Source: Methylobrevis albus (GTDB taxonomy: Bacteria > Pseudomonadota > Alphaproteobacteria > Rhizobiales > Pleomorphomonadaceae). Taken from it: a DNA stretch of 64,000 nt. The stretch covers positions 186,001 to 250,000 of the forward strand of contig NZ_JADZLT010000050.1 of the NCBI RefSeq assembly GCF_015904235.1, written 5' to 3'. The notes under the pieces were generated by a model. That model was not told the DNA's origin. It saw only the letters and a list, made by a program, of their open reading frames with translations, and did not search any database. Shown here in pieces: positions 52,901 to 61,317 of the stretch. Position numbers and translations under genes: made by a program. How positions within the stretch are numbered: the first letter of the stretch is position 1; the number at the start of each line of letters is the position of its first letter.

Positions 52901-53122
52901 CGCGTCGCGCTCGGCTGGGTGCTGGTCGGCGGGCTCGGCATCGCCACGGTGTTCACGCTGTTCCTGACGCCCGTGGTGTTCCTGCTGCTCGCCCCCCTGA
53001 CCAAGCCGCGCGTTGCCGCCGAGCAGCGGCTGACGTCGGAGCTCGCGGCCGCCACCCTGCTGCAGGAGCGTCGCCGCGACGAGCGCGACGCGGAAGACGC
53101 CCGCACCGCACCAGCGGAGTAA
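49949..53122 (+). CDS. RND multidrug efflux permease (HAE1 family)
   Basis: 1057-residue proton-driven inner-membrane pump, normal length for AcrB-like proteins. The first helix near residues 18-36 is followed by the porter domain (RPVVTVTTNYDGAAPETID). Helix 4 carries ATGIVVDDAIVVLENI near residues 400-415 with the proton-relay Asp pair, as in AcrB. The C-terminal half repeats the layout, with LVMLVGIMAKNGILIVEFANQLRDEG and RLRPVMMTMIATIVGAVPLVLAFGAGAEAR. A short charged tail ends the protein. It forms an operon with the adaptor. Substrate cannot be deduced. Confidence 0.94.
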   Translation: MSEPKVSGAAAFTALFVRRPVFALVVNALVIVAGLAAFNGIEVRELPDVDRPVVTVTTNYDGAAPETIDSEITETIESAVSRVAGVSSISSQSQSGRSRVTVEFNDNIDLNVAANDLRDAVSRVRNSLPDDADDPQVVKSDADSEPIMRVSVIGNDMSIEDLTTLVDGRITDRLAAVEGVADVQVFGDREAIFRIDVDQSALAARGLTLADLVSAMSSVTFDAPVGSLQNASQNLVVRADARVVTAESMENLIVDGTTRVRDIATVSRGPDLRTSQLRVNGQTGVGVGIIRAAQSNTIEISQAVRAAVEELRPTLPEGVDIRVTSDEATFINGALHEVEIALGLGGLIVIVVIYLFLADIRATLIPAVTIPVSLIGTLAAMYLAGFSINIITLLALVLATGIVVDDAIVVLENIVRQRALGLKTRAAAVIGTQEVFFAVLATTATLAAVFVPISFLPGTAGGLFREFGFVLAISVAISSITALTLAPMLAAYLLPDLIDGHEKRNVVGRVLDSIGAVLARLYRTILAACLAAPLVVLAVCGLFGFAAYLAFVNLPQELTPAEDRGVVLMSVNAPQGVSIDYTARQMDTINGILAPYRESGEARAVFSIAGRGNANSGFVVVTLADWSERERSQAEIAGEISRQVANIPGVRAFARQSNSLGIRGGGQGLRFAVLGPDYETLVPLAEEMIEKMEARPEFRGVRLDYEPTQPQLSIEIDRERAQDLGVPFSDLQIALQSVLDGREIAEVSVGGEAVPIKLLAASNPVNDPRDLENLFVRTSDGRMVPMSAVVSLREEAVAPSLQREEQSRAVPVTSELGNGVALGEALAVARELAAETLPDGYRIIPLGEAATLEETSGGLLLTFGFAIVVILLVLAAQFESFISALIIISTVPFGLAAAVFALVLTGGSLNLYSQIGLVMLVGIMAKNGILIVEFANQLRDEGRGIREAIVEACQVRLRPVMMTMIATIVGAVPLVLAFGAGAEARVALGWVLVGGLGIATVFTLFLTPVVFLLLAPLTKPRVAAEQRLTSELAAATLLQERRRDERDAEDARTAPAE

Positions 53123-53250
53123 TCCCCGGAGGGCATCCGTCCGGCTATTTCGCCGGGCGGATCATCGCGGTGCGCGCGATCGGCGGGGCCGATCGCCGCA
53201 TCGTGGCCCGGCGGCTTCCTTGCCGCCGCGGTCTGGTCTATCGAGGGCGC

Positions 53251-54972
53251 ATGCCGGCCGCCGTACCCCCAGCTGACCCCGCGACCCGCGCCTCCCGCCT
53301 GGCGACCTTGCTCTCGGTCGCCGCGGCGCTGGTCTGGATCCCCCAGGCCTTCCTGCTCGCCGTGGCGCTCGGCCGGGCGCTGGATGCCGAAACGACGGAT
53401 CCGGTCGCCGCCATGCTGTGGCCGGTCGCGGGCTTCCTCGCCCTCGCGCTGCTGCGCGCCGGGCTCGACGCCGCCGCGCATCTCGCCGCGACCGGCACCG
53501 CGATCGACGCCAAGGTCGCCTTGCGCCGCCGGATCGCCGCCACGGTGGCGCGCTGGTCGCCGGCCGACAGCCTGCGCCCGCCCGCCGGCGAGATCGCCAA
53601 TCTCGCCGCCGACCAGATCGAGGCGATCGAGCCCTATATCGTGCGCTACGCCCCGGCGCGGACCCGCATGATGGTGGTGCCGCTGGCGATCCTCGCCGTC
53701 ACCTTCACCATCTCCTGGGCGGCCGGGCTGCTGCTGTTGCTCGCAGGTCCCATCATCCCGGTGTTCATGTCGCTGATCGGCGCCGCGGCGCGCGAGCGCA
53801 GCGAGCGGCAGCTCGGCGAGATCGGCGGGCTCACGGGCGTGCTGCTCGACCGGCTGAGCGGGCTGGAGACGCTGCGCCTGTTCGGCGCGGTGGAGGCGAG
53901 CGCCCGGGCGATCGCCGACGCCGGCGAGCGGATCCGCTCGCGCACGATGTCGGTGCTCGCCCTCGCCTTTCTCTCCTCCGCGGTGCTGGAGATCTTCGCC
54001 GCGATCGGCGTCGGCCTGATCGCGGTCTGGGTCGGCTTCTCGCTGATCGGCTGGATCGACTTCGGCACCACCCTCTGGCCGCTCACCGCGACCTCGGGCC
54101 TGTTCGTGCTGCTGCTCGCCCCGGAATACTTCCAGCCGCTGCGCGACTTCGCCGCCGCCTACCACGACAAGGCGTCGGCCGACGCCGCACGGGCGCGGGT
54201 GGCGGACCTCGTCGACGCGCCGCGCCTTTCGATCCTCGGCAGTGTCGAGGGGACGGCTGGCCGACCCGCCCGCGCTGCACCGCCGGCCGTGACGGTGACG
54301 GCGCTTGCCGTGCGCGGCGCCACCGACCGCGCGGAGATGCTGGCGTCGTTCGATCTCGACGTCGCCGCCGGCGAATGCATCGCCGTGCTCGGCCCGAGCG
54401 GCACCGGAAAATCGACGCTCCTCGCCGCCATCGCCGGCCTCGCCCCGGCCGCCGGCGGCGAGATCCGCATCGACGGCGAGGCGATGACCGCCGACATCGC
54501 CCAGCGGCTGCGGCGGCGCATGGCGTGGGTCGGCCAGGACAGCGCGCTGTTCCAGGGCAGCCTCGCCGCCAACCTCCGCTTTGCGGCCGCACCTGACGTC
54601 GCGGCTGCCGCGATCGACGACGCGCTGGCGCTCGCCGCCTGCGGCTTCGTCGGCCGCTTGCCGAACGGCCTCGCCACCCGGATCGGCGCCGACGGCAGCG
54701 GCCTCTCGGGCGGCGAGGCGCGGCGGATCGCGCTCGCCCGCGCCGCGCTTGGCGATGCCGACCTGTTGCTCGCCGACGAGCCGACCGCCCACCTCGACGC
54801 CGAGACGGCGGCGCTGGTGCGCGAGGGGCTGCTGCGGCTCGCCCGCGGCCGCACGGTGATCATCGCGACGCACGACCGGACGCTCGCCGCCCTCGCCGAC
54901 CGCGTCGTCGAGATCGGCGCGCCGGGCGAGCCGCCGCTCGCCGCCCGCAGCGCGCTGGAGGAGCCGGCATGA
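53251..54972 (+). CDS. cydD: Thiol reductant ABC exporter subunit CydD
   Basis: 573-residue half-transporter. The membrane domain (about residues 15-310) carries GLETLRLFGAVEASARAI and LAFLSSAVLEIFAAIGVGLIAVWVGFSL, typical of CydD. The ATPase domain has Walker A GPSGTGKST near 380, WVGQDSALFQGSLAANLRF, signature LSGGEARRIALARA and Walker B LLLADEPTAHLD. CydDC exports glutathione and cysteine to the periplasm and is needed for cytochrome bd assembly. The stop overlaps the cydC start (ATGA at 54969). The cydAB genes for the oxidase are not adjacent. The ATG at 53251 is preferred; a 27-residue in-frame extension is arginine-rich. Confidence 0.92.
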   Translation: MPAAVPPADPATRASRLATLLSVAAALVWIPQAFLLAVALGRALDAETTDPVAAMLWPVAGFLALALLRAGLDAAAHLAATGTAIDAKVALRRRIAATVARWSPADSLRPPAGEIANLAADQIEAIEPYIVRYAPARTRMMVVPLAILAVTFTISWAAGLLLLLAGPIIPVFMSLIGAAARERSERQLGEIGGLTGVLLDRLSGLETLRLFGAVEASARAIADAGERIRSRTMSVLALAFLSSAVLEIFAAIGVGLIAVWVGFSLIGWIDFGTTLWPLTATSGLFVLLLAPEYFQPLRDFAAAYHDKASADAARARVADLVDAPRLSILGSVEGTAGRPARAAPPAVTVTALAVRGATDRAEMLASFDLDVAAGECIAVLGPSGTGKSTLLAAIAGLAPAAGGEIRIDGEAMTADIAQRLRRRMAWVGQDSALFQGSLAANLRFAAAPDVAAAAIDDALALAACGFVGRLPNGLATRIGADGSGLSGGEARRIALARAALGDADLLLADEPTAHLDAETAALVREGLLRLARGRTVIIATHDRTLAALADRVVEIGAPGEPPLAARSALEEPA

Positions 54973-56675
54973 GGGCGATCCTCGTCATCCTGCGCTTCTT
55001 CCTGCGCCGCGCCGCCGGCCGGCTGGCGCTCGGCACCTTGCTGCTGGTCGCGACGCTCGCCGCCGGCGCCGGGCTGTTCGCGGTGTCGGGCTGGCTGATC
55101 GCCGGCTCGGCGCTCGCCGGCCTCGGGCTGATCGTGTTCGACACCTTCCGGCCGAGCGCCGGCATCCGCTTCTTCGCCGTCGGACGGACCGTGGCGCGCT
55201 ATGCCGAGCGGCTCGCCAGCCATGACGCGACGCTGCGCGTGCTCGCCGCGCTGCGCGTTGCGGTGTTCCGCGGCCTCGCCGCAAGCCCCGGGCCGGCGCA
55301 GCCCGGCGGGCGGATGCTCGGGCGGCTGTCGGGCGACGTCGATGCACTCGACGGCCTGACGATCCGCCTCGCGGCGCCGGCCGTCGCGACGCTGGTCGCC
55401 GGCGCCGCCGGGCTGGTGCTGCTCGGCGCCGTCTCGGTGCCGCTGGCGCTCGCCGTGTTCGTGCCGGCGCTCCTCGGCGGGCTGCTGGTGCCCGTGGTGC
55501 TCGGCCTGCGCGCGACGCGCGATGCGCGGCGGAAACTCGCGGCGCTCGATGCGGTGCGGCTGCGCCTCGCCGACCTCGACCGCGGCCGCACGGACCTCGC
55601 CCTCGCCGGGCGGCTCGGCGAGAAGGTCGCCGCGGTCGGCGATGCCGCGACGCGCGCCGCCGTCGCCGAGCGCCGCCTCGCCCGGCGCGAGGCCGTGATC
55701 CGCGCCGCGGGGCTGCTCGGCGGCCAGGGGGCGATCGCCGCAGCGGCCCTCGTCGGCGCCGGGCTGCTTGCGGCCGGGGCGATCTCCGGGCCGCTGTTCG
55801 TCGCCGTGGTGATCGGCGCCTTCGCCGCGATCGAGCTGGTCGGCCCCTTGCGCGCGGGCGCGCTCGACCTCGGGCGCACCGCGGTCGCGGCGCGGCGGCT
55901 GGCGCCGCTGGTCGAGGTGGGCGAACGGGCCGCCGGCACGGTCACCCCAGCGCCTGCGGCCGGCACCGCGGCAGCGTCGCTGCATTTCGAAAACGTGGAT
56001 TTCCGCTGGGCGGACGACCGGCCGGCAATTCTGGAGAACTTCAGCGGCGTAGTTCCGGCCGGCCGGCGGATCGCCCTCGTCGGTCCGAGCGGCGTCGGCA
56101 AGTCCACGCTGCTCGCCCTCGCCGCCGGCCTCGCGCGGCCGGATGCCGGCCGGGTCAGCCTCGGCGGCGCCGGCATCGCCGCGCCCGGCCGCAGCGAATC
56201 GGGCGCCGCGATCGGGCTGCTCACCCAGTCGACGCGGCTGTTCCGCGGCACCATCGCCGACAATCTGCGCCTCGCCGCCCCGGAGGCAGCCGACGACGAC
56301 CTCCTCGCCGCCTGCCGCACCGCCGGCTTCGCGCCGGTGCTGGAGCGCCTGCCGGCGGGCCTTGCAACCGGGCTCGGCGACGGCGGCAGCGGACTGTCCG
56401 GCGGCGAACGTCGCAGGCTGGCGCTGGCGCGGCTGATTCTCGCGCGGCCCGCGCTGTGGCTGGTCGACGAGCCGACCGAGGGGCTCGACGCGGTGGCGGC
56501 CGCGGCGGTGCTCGCCGGCCTCGACGCGGCGATCGGGTCTGCCACCGCCCTGATCGTCACGCACCGGCCGGAAGACGCGGCGATCGCCGATGAAATCTGG
56601 ACGCTCGGCACGGACGGCCGGGTCGCCGGCGTTCGCCCGGGCGGCAGGGAACTTGCCGGCGCCGGGCGACGTTGA
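54969..56675 (+). CDS. cydC: Thiol reductant ABC exporter subunit CydC
   Basis: 568-residue partner of CydD. The N-terminal membrane domain begins ILRFFLRRAAGRLALGTLLLVATLAAGAGLFAVSGWLIAGSALAG, followed by RFFAVGRTVARYAERLASHDATLRVLAALRVAVFRGLA, a stretch diagnostic for CydC. The ATPase domain has GPSGVGKST near residue 373, LLTQSTRLFRGTIADNLRLA, LSGGERRRLALARL and LWLVDEPTEGLD. It is coupled to cydD by a 4-bp overlap. The very high Ala/Gly/Leu content matches its neighbours and does not suggest transfer. Confidence 0.93.
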   Translation: MRAILVILRFFLRRAAGRLALGTLLLVATLAAGAGLFAVSGWLIAGSALAGLGLIVFDTFRPSAGIRFFAVGRTVARYAERLASHDATLRVLAALRVAVFRGLAASPGPAQPGGRMLGRLSGDVDALDGLTIRLAAPAVATLVAGAAGLVLLGAVSVPLALAVFVPALLGGLLVPVVLGLRATRDARRKLAALDAVRLRLADLDRGRTDLALAGRLGEKVAAVGDAATRAAVAERRLARREAVIRAAGLLGGQGAIAAAALVGAGLLAAGAISGPLFVAVVIGAFAAIELVGPLRAGALDLGRTAVAARRLAPLVEVGERAAGTVTPAPAAGTAAASLHFENVDFRWADDRPAILENFSGVVPAGRRIALVGPSGVGKSTLLALAAGLARPDAGRVSLGGAGIAAPGRSESGAAIGLLTQSTRLFRGTIADNLRLAAPEAADDDLLAACRTAGFAPVLERLPAGLATGLGDGGSGLSGGERRRLALARLILARPALWLVDEPTEGLDAVAAAAVLAGLDAAIGSATALIVTHRPEDAAIADEIWTLGTDGRVAGVRPGGRELAGAGRR

Positions 56676-56747
56676 CCTGCGCCGACGCTTGCGATCCTCT
56701 CATCGAGGGCGCCCTGCCCGCCGCCGGCCCAATGAAGGTTCCAGTGC

Positions 56748-57035
56748 ATGTTCGATCTGTTCAACCCGTTCTCACGGCTCGCCGCCAGTTCGGCCGCCCT
56801 CGCGGTCGAAGCGAACAGCGTGATCGGCCTCCGGCTGTTCGCGATGGCCACCGGCGCAGGATCCGACCGGGAAAACCGGCGCATGGTGTCGGAAAAGACG
56901 GCCGCCTTCGTCGAGGCGCAGATGGAAGTCGCGACCAGCCTGATGCTCGGCCAGGGGCATCTCGCGCCCGCCCGCGTCGTCAAGCTCTACCGCCGCAAGG
57001 TGCGCGCCAACCGTCGCCGGCTCAACCCCGGCTGA
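56748..57035 (+). CDS. Small conserved helical protein
   Basis: 95 residues. An alpha-helical segment LFNPFSRLAASSAALAVEANSVIGLRLFAMATG, then an acidic/Met part ENRRMVSEKTAAFVEAQMEVATSLMLGQG, and a basic tail YRRKVRANRRRLNPG. No signal peptide or membrane segment. The EANSVIGLRLFAMA...EKTAAFVEAQ layout is reminiscent of short phasin-like helical proteins of Hyphomicrobiales, but I assign no function. It lies 72 bp after cydC in the same direction, possibly on the same transcript, and ends 22 bp from the convergent lrgB stop. Confidence 0.7.
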   Translation: MFDLFNPFSRLAASSAALAVEANSVIGLRLFAMATGAGSDRENRRMVSEKTAAFVEAQMEVATSLMLGQGHLAPARVVKLYRRKVRANRRRLNPG

Positions 57036-57057
57036 CGCCCTCCCCGACCCGACGACC

Positions 57058-57765
57058 TCAGCGCAGCAGCAGCGGTACGATCAGCGCGGTCACCACCGCG
57101 TTCAGCCCCATCGCGATTCCGGCGAAGAGGCCGGCGACGGGATCGACCGTGAAGGCGCGCGCCGTGCCGATGCCGTGCGAGGCGAGGCCGACCGCAAAGC
57201 CGCGGGCGGTGTAGTCGCGGATGCCCATCGCGTTCATCAGCGGCGTCACGATGACGGCGCCGATGACCCCGGTCGAGATCACCAGCACGGCGGTGAGGGC
57301 CGGGTCGCCGCCGAAGCTCGACGTGATCGCCATCGCGACGCCGGCGGTGACGGATTTCGGCGCGATCGCGGTGACGACGCCCTCCGGCAAGCCGAACAGC
57401 ACGGCGAGCCCCACCGCCGAACCGACGGCGACCACCGATCCGACGCCCAGCGCGGCCAGCATCGGCAACAGGTTCTCCCGCACGATCGGCCAGTGCCGCA
57501 CCAGCGGCACCGCGAGCGCGACCGTCGCCGGGCCGAGCAGGAAGTGGATGAACTGCGCCCCGGCGAAATAGGTGGCGTAGGGCGTGCCGGTCGCCACCAG
57601 CAGGGCGGCGACGAGCAGGATGCTGATCAGCACCGGGTTCGCCAGCGGATTTCGCCCGACCGCCTGCACGATGGCATCGACCAGCAGCCACACCGCCAGC
57701 GTCAGCGTCAGCCAGAGCAGCGGCGACGCGGAGAGATAGACCCAGAGATCGAAGCGTTCAGCCAT
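57058..57765 (-). CDS. lrgB: LrgB family membrane protein
   Basis: 235 residues with about six to seven hydrophobic helices. Family landmarks are YFAGAQFIHFLLGPATVALAVPL (about residues 66-88), ALGVGSVVAVGSAVGLAVLFG, the highly conserved APKSVTAGVAMAITSSFGGDPALTAVLVISTGVIGAV, and GLASHGIGTARAF. LrgB pairs with LrgA in holin-like or small-acid transport roles such as pyruvate/glycolate movement. The start overlaps the lrgA end by eight bases. Confidence 0.92.
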   Translation of the reverse strand: MAERFDLWVYLSASPLLWLTLTLAVWLLVDAIVQAVGRNPLANPVLISILLVAALLVATGTPYATYFAGAQFIHFLLGPATVALAVPLVRHWPIVRENLLPMLAALGVGSVVAVGSAVGLAVLFGLPEGVVTAIAPKSVTAGVAMAITSSFGGDPALTAVLVISTGVIGAVIVTPLMNAMGIRDYTARGFAVGLASHGIGTARAFTVDPVAGLFAGIAMGLNAVVTALIVPLLLR

Positions 57766-58150
57766 CCCGGCCCCCGCTGCGGCGCGCGAGCAGCCGCTTG
57801 ACGCCGACGAATGTCCAGACCGTCGCGACCAGCGTCACCACCGTGGAGAGCACCAGCACGGCGAGCAGCGCGACGCCGTGCTCCAGCAGCAGGCCGTACT
57901 GCTGCATGATGCCGACGCCGGCGGGGACGAACAGCACGCCGAGCACGCCGAGCAGCGTCACCGCCGCCTTGCCGACGTCGGTCGCCTCGACGCCGGCAAG
58001 GCCGAACACGCCCTGGCGGGCGGCGAGCATCAGCGCGGCGGCAAGGCCGAGCAGGCCCAGCACCGGGCCGGGCACGGCGAGGCCGAGGCCGCGGGCGAGC
58101 ACCTCCCCGAGGAGCTGGAAGCCGAGCAGGATGGTCAATCCGCGGATCAT
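57758..58150 (-). CDS. lrgA: LrgA/CidA family holin-like protein
   Basis: 130 residues with four hydrophobic helices. ILLGFQLLGEVLARGLGLAVPGPVLGLLGLAAALML at the N-terminus is the CidA/LrgA signature, followed by LLGVLGVLFVPAGVGIMQQYGLL. The start at 58150 begins directly before that motif; a longer frame adds 78 residues with no family match. It is first of the lrgAB pair and divergent from the ytfQ operon. Confidence 0.9.
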   Translation of the reverse strand: MIRGLTILLGFQLLGEVLARGLGLAVPGPVLGLLGLAAALMLAARQGVFGLAGVEATDVGKAAVTLLGVLGVLFVPAGVGIMQQYGLLLEHGVALLAVLVLSTVVTLVATVWTFVGVKRLLARRSGGRDG

Positions 58151-58534
58151 GGGCGGTTCTGGTGGGAGCTGAGGGAAGGCGGCCTGCGACAATCGGAAGC
58201 ACATTGGCTGGCACGATTTTGCAGTGCACGCAAGTTTCGCGACCCGGCAGTTTGCGCGCTGCCACAACCGGTTGCGCCGCGTGATCCGGCTCAGGATCCC
58301 GGCGGTTCTGCGGATTGCCCGGAGTGGCATATCCAATTTGCCATACCAAAAATCCGATTCTGCATTAGACGCGCATGGATTCAACGCCTACTGCTGTCTG
58401 CATCGCCTGAACGTCGTGGAGGACGACGGGCGTGACGAGGTGAGTTCGCCGGGAGAGACGACCACCGATACGTGCGGCATGTCCGGTCAAAACCGCAGCC
58501 GCAGACGCGCAGAAATGCAAGGGGAGGATTATCG
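58151..58534. other. Divergent region between lrgA and ytfQ
   Basis: 384 bp with no supportable gene. An AT-richer stretch near 58325-58375 contains the inverted repeat TGGCA-N9-TGCCA (58325-58329 / 58339-58343), possibly a regulator site for the ytf operon. A strong AAGGGGAGGA ribosome site ends the region at ytfQ. Confidence 0.4.
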
Positions 58535-59500
58535 ATGTCGACCAGGAAGCTCCTGCTCGGAGCCGTGTTTTCGTGCGCCCTCTCGTTCGCCGGCGCTGCC
58601 GCCGCGGCGGATATGACCATCGGCTTCTCACAGATCGGTTCCGAATCGGGCTGGCGCGCTGCCGAGACGTCCGTTTCGAAGATCGAAGCGGAGAAGCGCG
58701 GCATCGATCTCAAGATCGCCGACGCCCAGCAGAAGCAGGAAAACCAGATCAAGGCGATCCGCTCGTTCATCGCCCAGGGCGTCGACGCGATCTTCGTCGC
58801 TCCGGTGGTCGCCACCGGCTGGGACGACGTGCTCGGGGAAGCCAAGGACGCCGAGATCCCGGTCGTGCTGCTCGACCGCACCATCGACACCAAGGACGAC
58901 AGCCTCTACCTGACCGCCGTGACCTCGGACACGGTGCACGAGGGCGCCGTCGCCGGTGAATGGCTCGCCAAGGAAGTCGCCGGCAAGGATTGCAACGTCG
59001 TCGAACTGCAGGGCACCGTCGGCTCGTCGCCGGCGATCAACCGCAAGAAGGGCTTCGACGAGGCGATCGCCAGCCACTCGAACATCAAGCTGATCCGCTC
59101 CCAGACCGGCGACTTTACCCGCACCAAGGGCAAGGAAGTCATGGAGAGCTTCATCAAGGCCGAAGGCGGCGGCAAGAACATCTGCGCCGTCTACGCCCAC
59201 AACGACGACATGCAGATCGGCGCCATCCAGGCGATCAAGGAAGCCGGCCTGAAGCCGGGGACCGACATCCTGATGGTCTCGATCGACGCCGTGCCGGACA
59301 TCTTCAAGGCGATGGCCGACGGCGAGGCGAACGCCACCGTCGAGCTGACGCCGAACATGGCCGGCCCCGCCTTCGACGCCGTCGCGGCGTTCAAGGCCGA
59401 CGGCACCGTGCCGCCGAAGTGGATCCAGACCGAGAGCAAGCTCTACCTGCCCGATACCGCGCAGGCCGAGTACGAGGCCCGCAAGGACCTCGGCTACTGA
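58535..59500 (+). CDS. ytfQ: Galactofuranose-type ABC transporter substrate-binding protein YtfQ
   Basis: 321 residues with a signal peptide (MSTRKLLLGAVFSCALSFAGAAAAA). The mature part starts DMTIGFSQIGSESGWRAAETSVSKIEAEKRGIDLKIADAQQKQENQIKAIRSFIAQGVDAIFVAPV, which closely fits YtfQ (FSQVGSESGWR). TVGSSPAINRKKGFDEAI, VYAHNDDMQIGAIQAIKEAGLKPGTDILMVSIDAV and TVELTPNMAGPAF complete the signature. It binds galactofuranose or a similar furanose or pentose. First gene of the four-gene importer. Confidence 0.92.
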   Translation: MSTRKLLLGAVFSCALSFAGAAAAADMTIGFSQIGSESGWRAAETSVSKIEAEKRGIDLKIADAQQKQENQIKAIRSFIAQGVDAIFVAPVVATGWDDVLGEAKDAEIPVVLLDRTIDTKDDSLYLTAVTSDTVHEGAVAGEWLAKEVAGKDCNVVELQGTVGSSPAINRKKGFDEAIASHSNIKLIRSQTGDFTRTKGKEVMESFIKAEGGGKNICAVYAHNDDMQIGAIQAIKEAGLKPGTDILMVSIDAVPDIFKAMADGEANATVELTPNMAGPAFDAVAAFKADGTVPPKWIQTESKLYLPDTAQAEYEARKDLGY

Positions 59501-59683
59501 GCAAAGACCCGAACGCGGCCGGTTCGTGCCCTTGGCGCGGACCGGCCGTGATGCGGCGCGAGACCCGGTGCCGGCGTCAAGCCGGTGCTGCCCCCGCCGA
59601 TGGCCGCCCGCCGTCTCTCCCCGGTGCGGCGGCCGTCGGCCCTCGGTCCGGCGAGGTGTCGCCTTGACCGCGCGGGGGCCCTC

Positions 59684-59715
59684 GCCCAGGATCTGACGTT
59701 GCCCAGGATCTGACG
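59684..59715. repeat. Perfect 15-bp direct repeat just before the ytfR start
   Basis: GCCCAGGATCTGACG occurs at 59684-59698 and again at 59701-59715, separated by TT, and the second copy abuts the ATG at 59716. It looks like a recent tandem duplication of the leader. It contains AGGATCTGACG, a weak ribosome-site-like sequence, so two potential sites exist. Confidence 0.8.
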
Positions 59716-61317
59716 ATGACGGACGATCGATCGACGGCGCATGCCGCGACTTCCGGCGCCCCTGCCGGTCCCGGCGACCACCGGTCTGGCGCCGATGACG
59801 CCCCGCTCCTCGAGATCCGGGGTCTTTCCAAGAGTTTTCCGGGCGTTCGCGCGCTCGATGGCGTCGACTTCCGCCTCCATGCCGGCGAGGTCCACGCGCT
59901 GCTCGGCGAAAACGGCGCCGGGAAATCCACCCTGATCAAGGTGCTGACCGGCGTCCACGCCCGCGACGGCGGCGAGATCCGCCTCGGTGGCGTGCCGATC
60001 GATGCGGCCGATACCGCCGACGCGCAGCGCCTCGGCATCGGCACGGTCTACCAGGAGGTCAACCTCCTGCCGAACCTCTCGGTCGCCGACAACCTCTACC
60101 TCGGCCGCGAGCCGACCCGCTTCGGCCTCCGCTCGGCGCGCCGCACCGCCGCGATGGCGCGGGAGCTGCTTGCCGGCTACGGCCTTTCCATCGACGTCAC
60201 CGCCAACCTTGGCGACTATTCCGTCGCCGTGCAGCAGATCGTCGCCATCGCGCGCGCCGTCGACCTTTCCGGCAAGGTGCTGGTGCTCGACGAGCCGACG
60301 GCGAGCCTCGACGCCGGCGAAGTGCAGACGCTGTTCGGCATCGTGCGCCGGCTGACGGCGCGCGGCATCGGCGTCGTCTTCGTCACCCATTTCCTCGACC
60401 AGGTCTTCGCGCTCTGCGACCGCGCCACCGTGCTGCGCAACGGCCGCCTCGTCGGCGAGCGGCGCATCGCCGAGCTCGGCCGGCTCGAGCTCGTCACCAT
60501 GATGCTCGGGCGCGAGCTGGAGGCGGCGCAGCTGCACCGCCGCCGCGGCGAAGGGCCGAAGGGCGAGGCGTTCCTCGCCTTCGAGGGCTTCGGCCGCCAC
60601 GCCTACGTCAACCCGTTCGACCTCGAGATCCGCCCCAGCGAAGTCACCGGCGTCGCCGGGCTGCTCGGGTCGGGGCGCACCGAGACGGCGAAGCTCTTGT
60701 TCGGCATCAAGGAAGCCGACGCCGGCAGCGCCACGGCCGACGGCGCGCCGCTGCGCCTCGCCAGCCCGCGCGCCGCGGTCGCCGCGGGCTTCGCGTTCTG
60801 TCCCGAGGACCGCAAGACCGAGGGCATCGTCGGCGACCTCAGCGTGCGCGAGAACATCATGCTGGCGCTGCAGGCCCGGCGCGGCTGGCTGAATCCCTTG
60901 TCGCGCGGCGAGAGCAAAGCGCTCGCCGACCGCTTCATCAAGGCGCTCGACATCCGCACGCCCGACGCCGAGAAGCCGATCCGGCTGCTGTCGGGCGGCA
61001 ACCAGCAGAAGGCGCTGCTCGCGCGGTGGCTGGCGACCGAGCCGCGCTTCCTGATCCTCGACGAGCCGACGCGCGGCATCGACGTCGGCGCCCACGCCGA
61101 GATCATCCGCCTGATCGAGCGCCTGTGCGACGAGGGCCTCGCCCTCCTCGTCATCTCGTCTGAAATCGACGAGATCGTCGCCTATTCCGACCGCGTGCTG
61201 GTGCTGCGCGACCGCGCGCATGTCGGCATGATCGAGGGCGCCGACGTCACCGTCGACCGCATCGTCGGGGCGATCGCCGCCGAAGGGCCGGCCACGGCCG
61301 CCGGAGTGCCAGCATGA
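59716..61317 (+). CDS. ytfR: Galactofuranose-type ABC transporter ATP-binding protein YtfR
   Basis: 533-residue ATPase with two fused nucleotide-binding domains. Domain 1: Walker A GENGAGKST near residues 67-75, IGTVYQEVNLLPNLSVADNLYLGREP, an altered signature (LGDYSVAVQQIVAIARAV) and Walker B VLVLDEPTASLD. Domain 2: degenerate Walker A (GLLGSGRTETAKLLFG), signature LLSGGNQQKALLARWL, and LILDEPTRGID. This asymmetry is normal for CUT2 sugar ATPases. It is coupled to ytfT by ATGA at 61314. The first 30 residues are a polar leader before the domain proper, so a start downstream is conceivable. Confidence 0.92.
   Translation: MTDDRSTAHAATSGAPAGPGDHRSGADDAPLLEIRGLSKSFPGVRALDGVDFRLHAGEVHALLGENGAGKSTLIKVLTGVHARDGGEIRLGGVPIDAADTADAQRLGIGTVYQEVNLLPNLSVADNLYLGREPTRFGLRSARRTAAMARELLAGYGLSIDVTANLGDYSVAVQQIVAIARAVDLSGKVLVLDEPTASLDAGEVQTLFGIVRRLTARGIGVVFVTHFLDQVFALCDRATVLRNGRLVGERRIAELGRLELVTMMLGRELEAAQLHRRRGEGPKGEAFLAFEGFGRHAYVNPFDLEIRPSEVTGVAGLLGSGRTETAKLLFGIKEADAGSATADGAPLRLASPRAAVAAGFAFCPEDRKTEGIVGDLSVRENIMLALQARRGWLNPLSRGESKALADRFIKALDIRTPDAEKPIRLLSGGNQQKALLARWLATEPRFLILDEPTRGIDVGAHAEIIRLIERLCDEGLALLVISSEIDEIVAYSDRVLVLRDRAHVGMIEGADVTVDRIVGAIAAEGPATAAGVPA

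Noticed and set aside
53137-53160. Hairpin after the RND pump gene as a terminator
   Set aside because: The 9-bp stem with a wobble pair has no following T run, so it is too weak to call.
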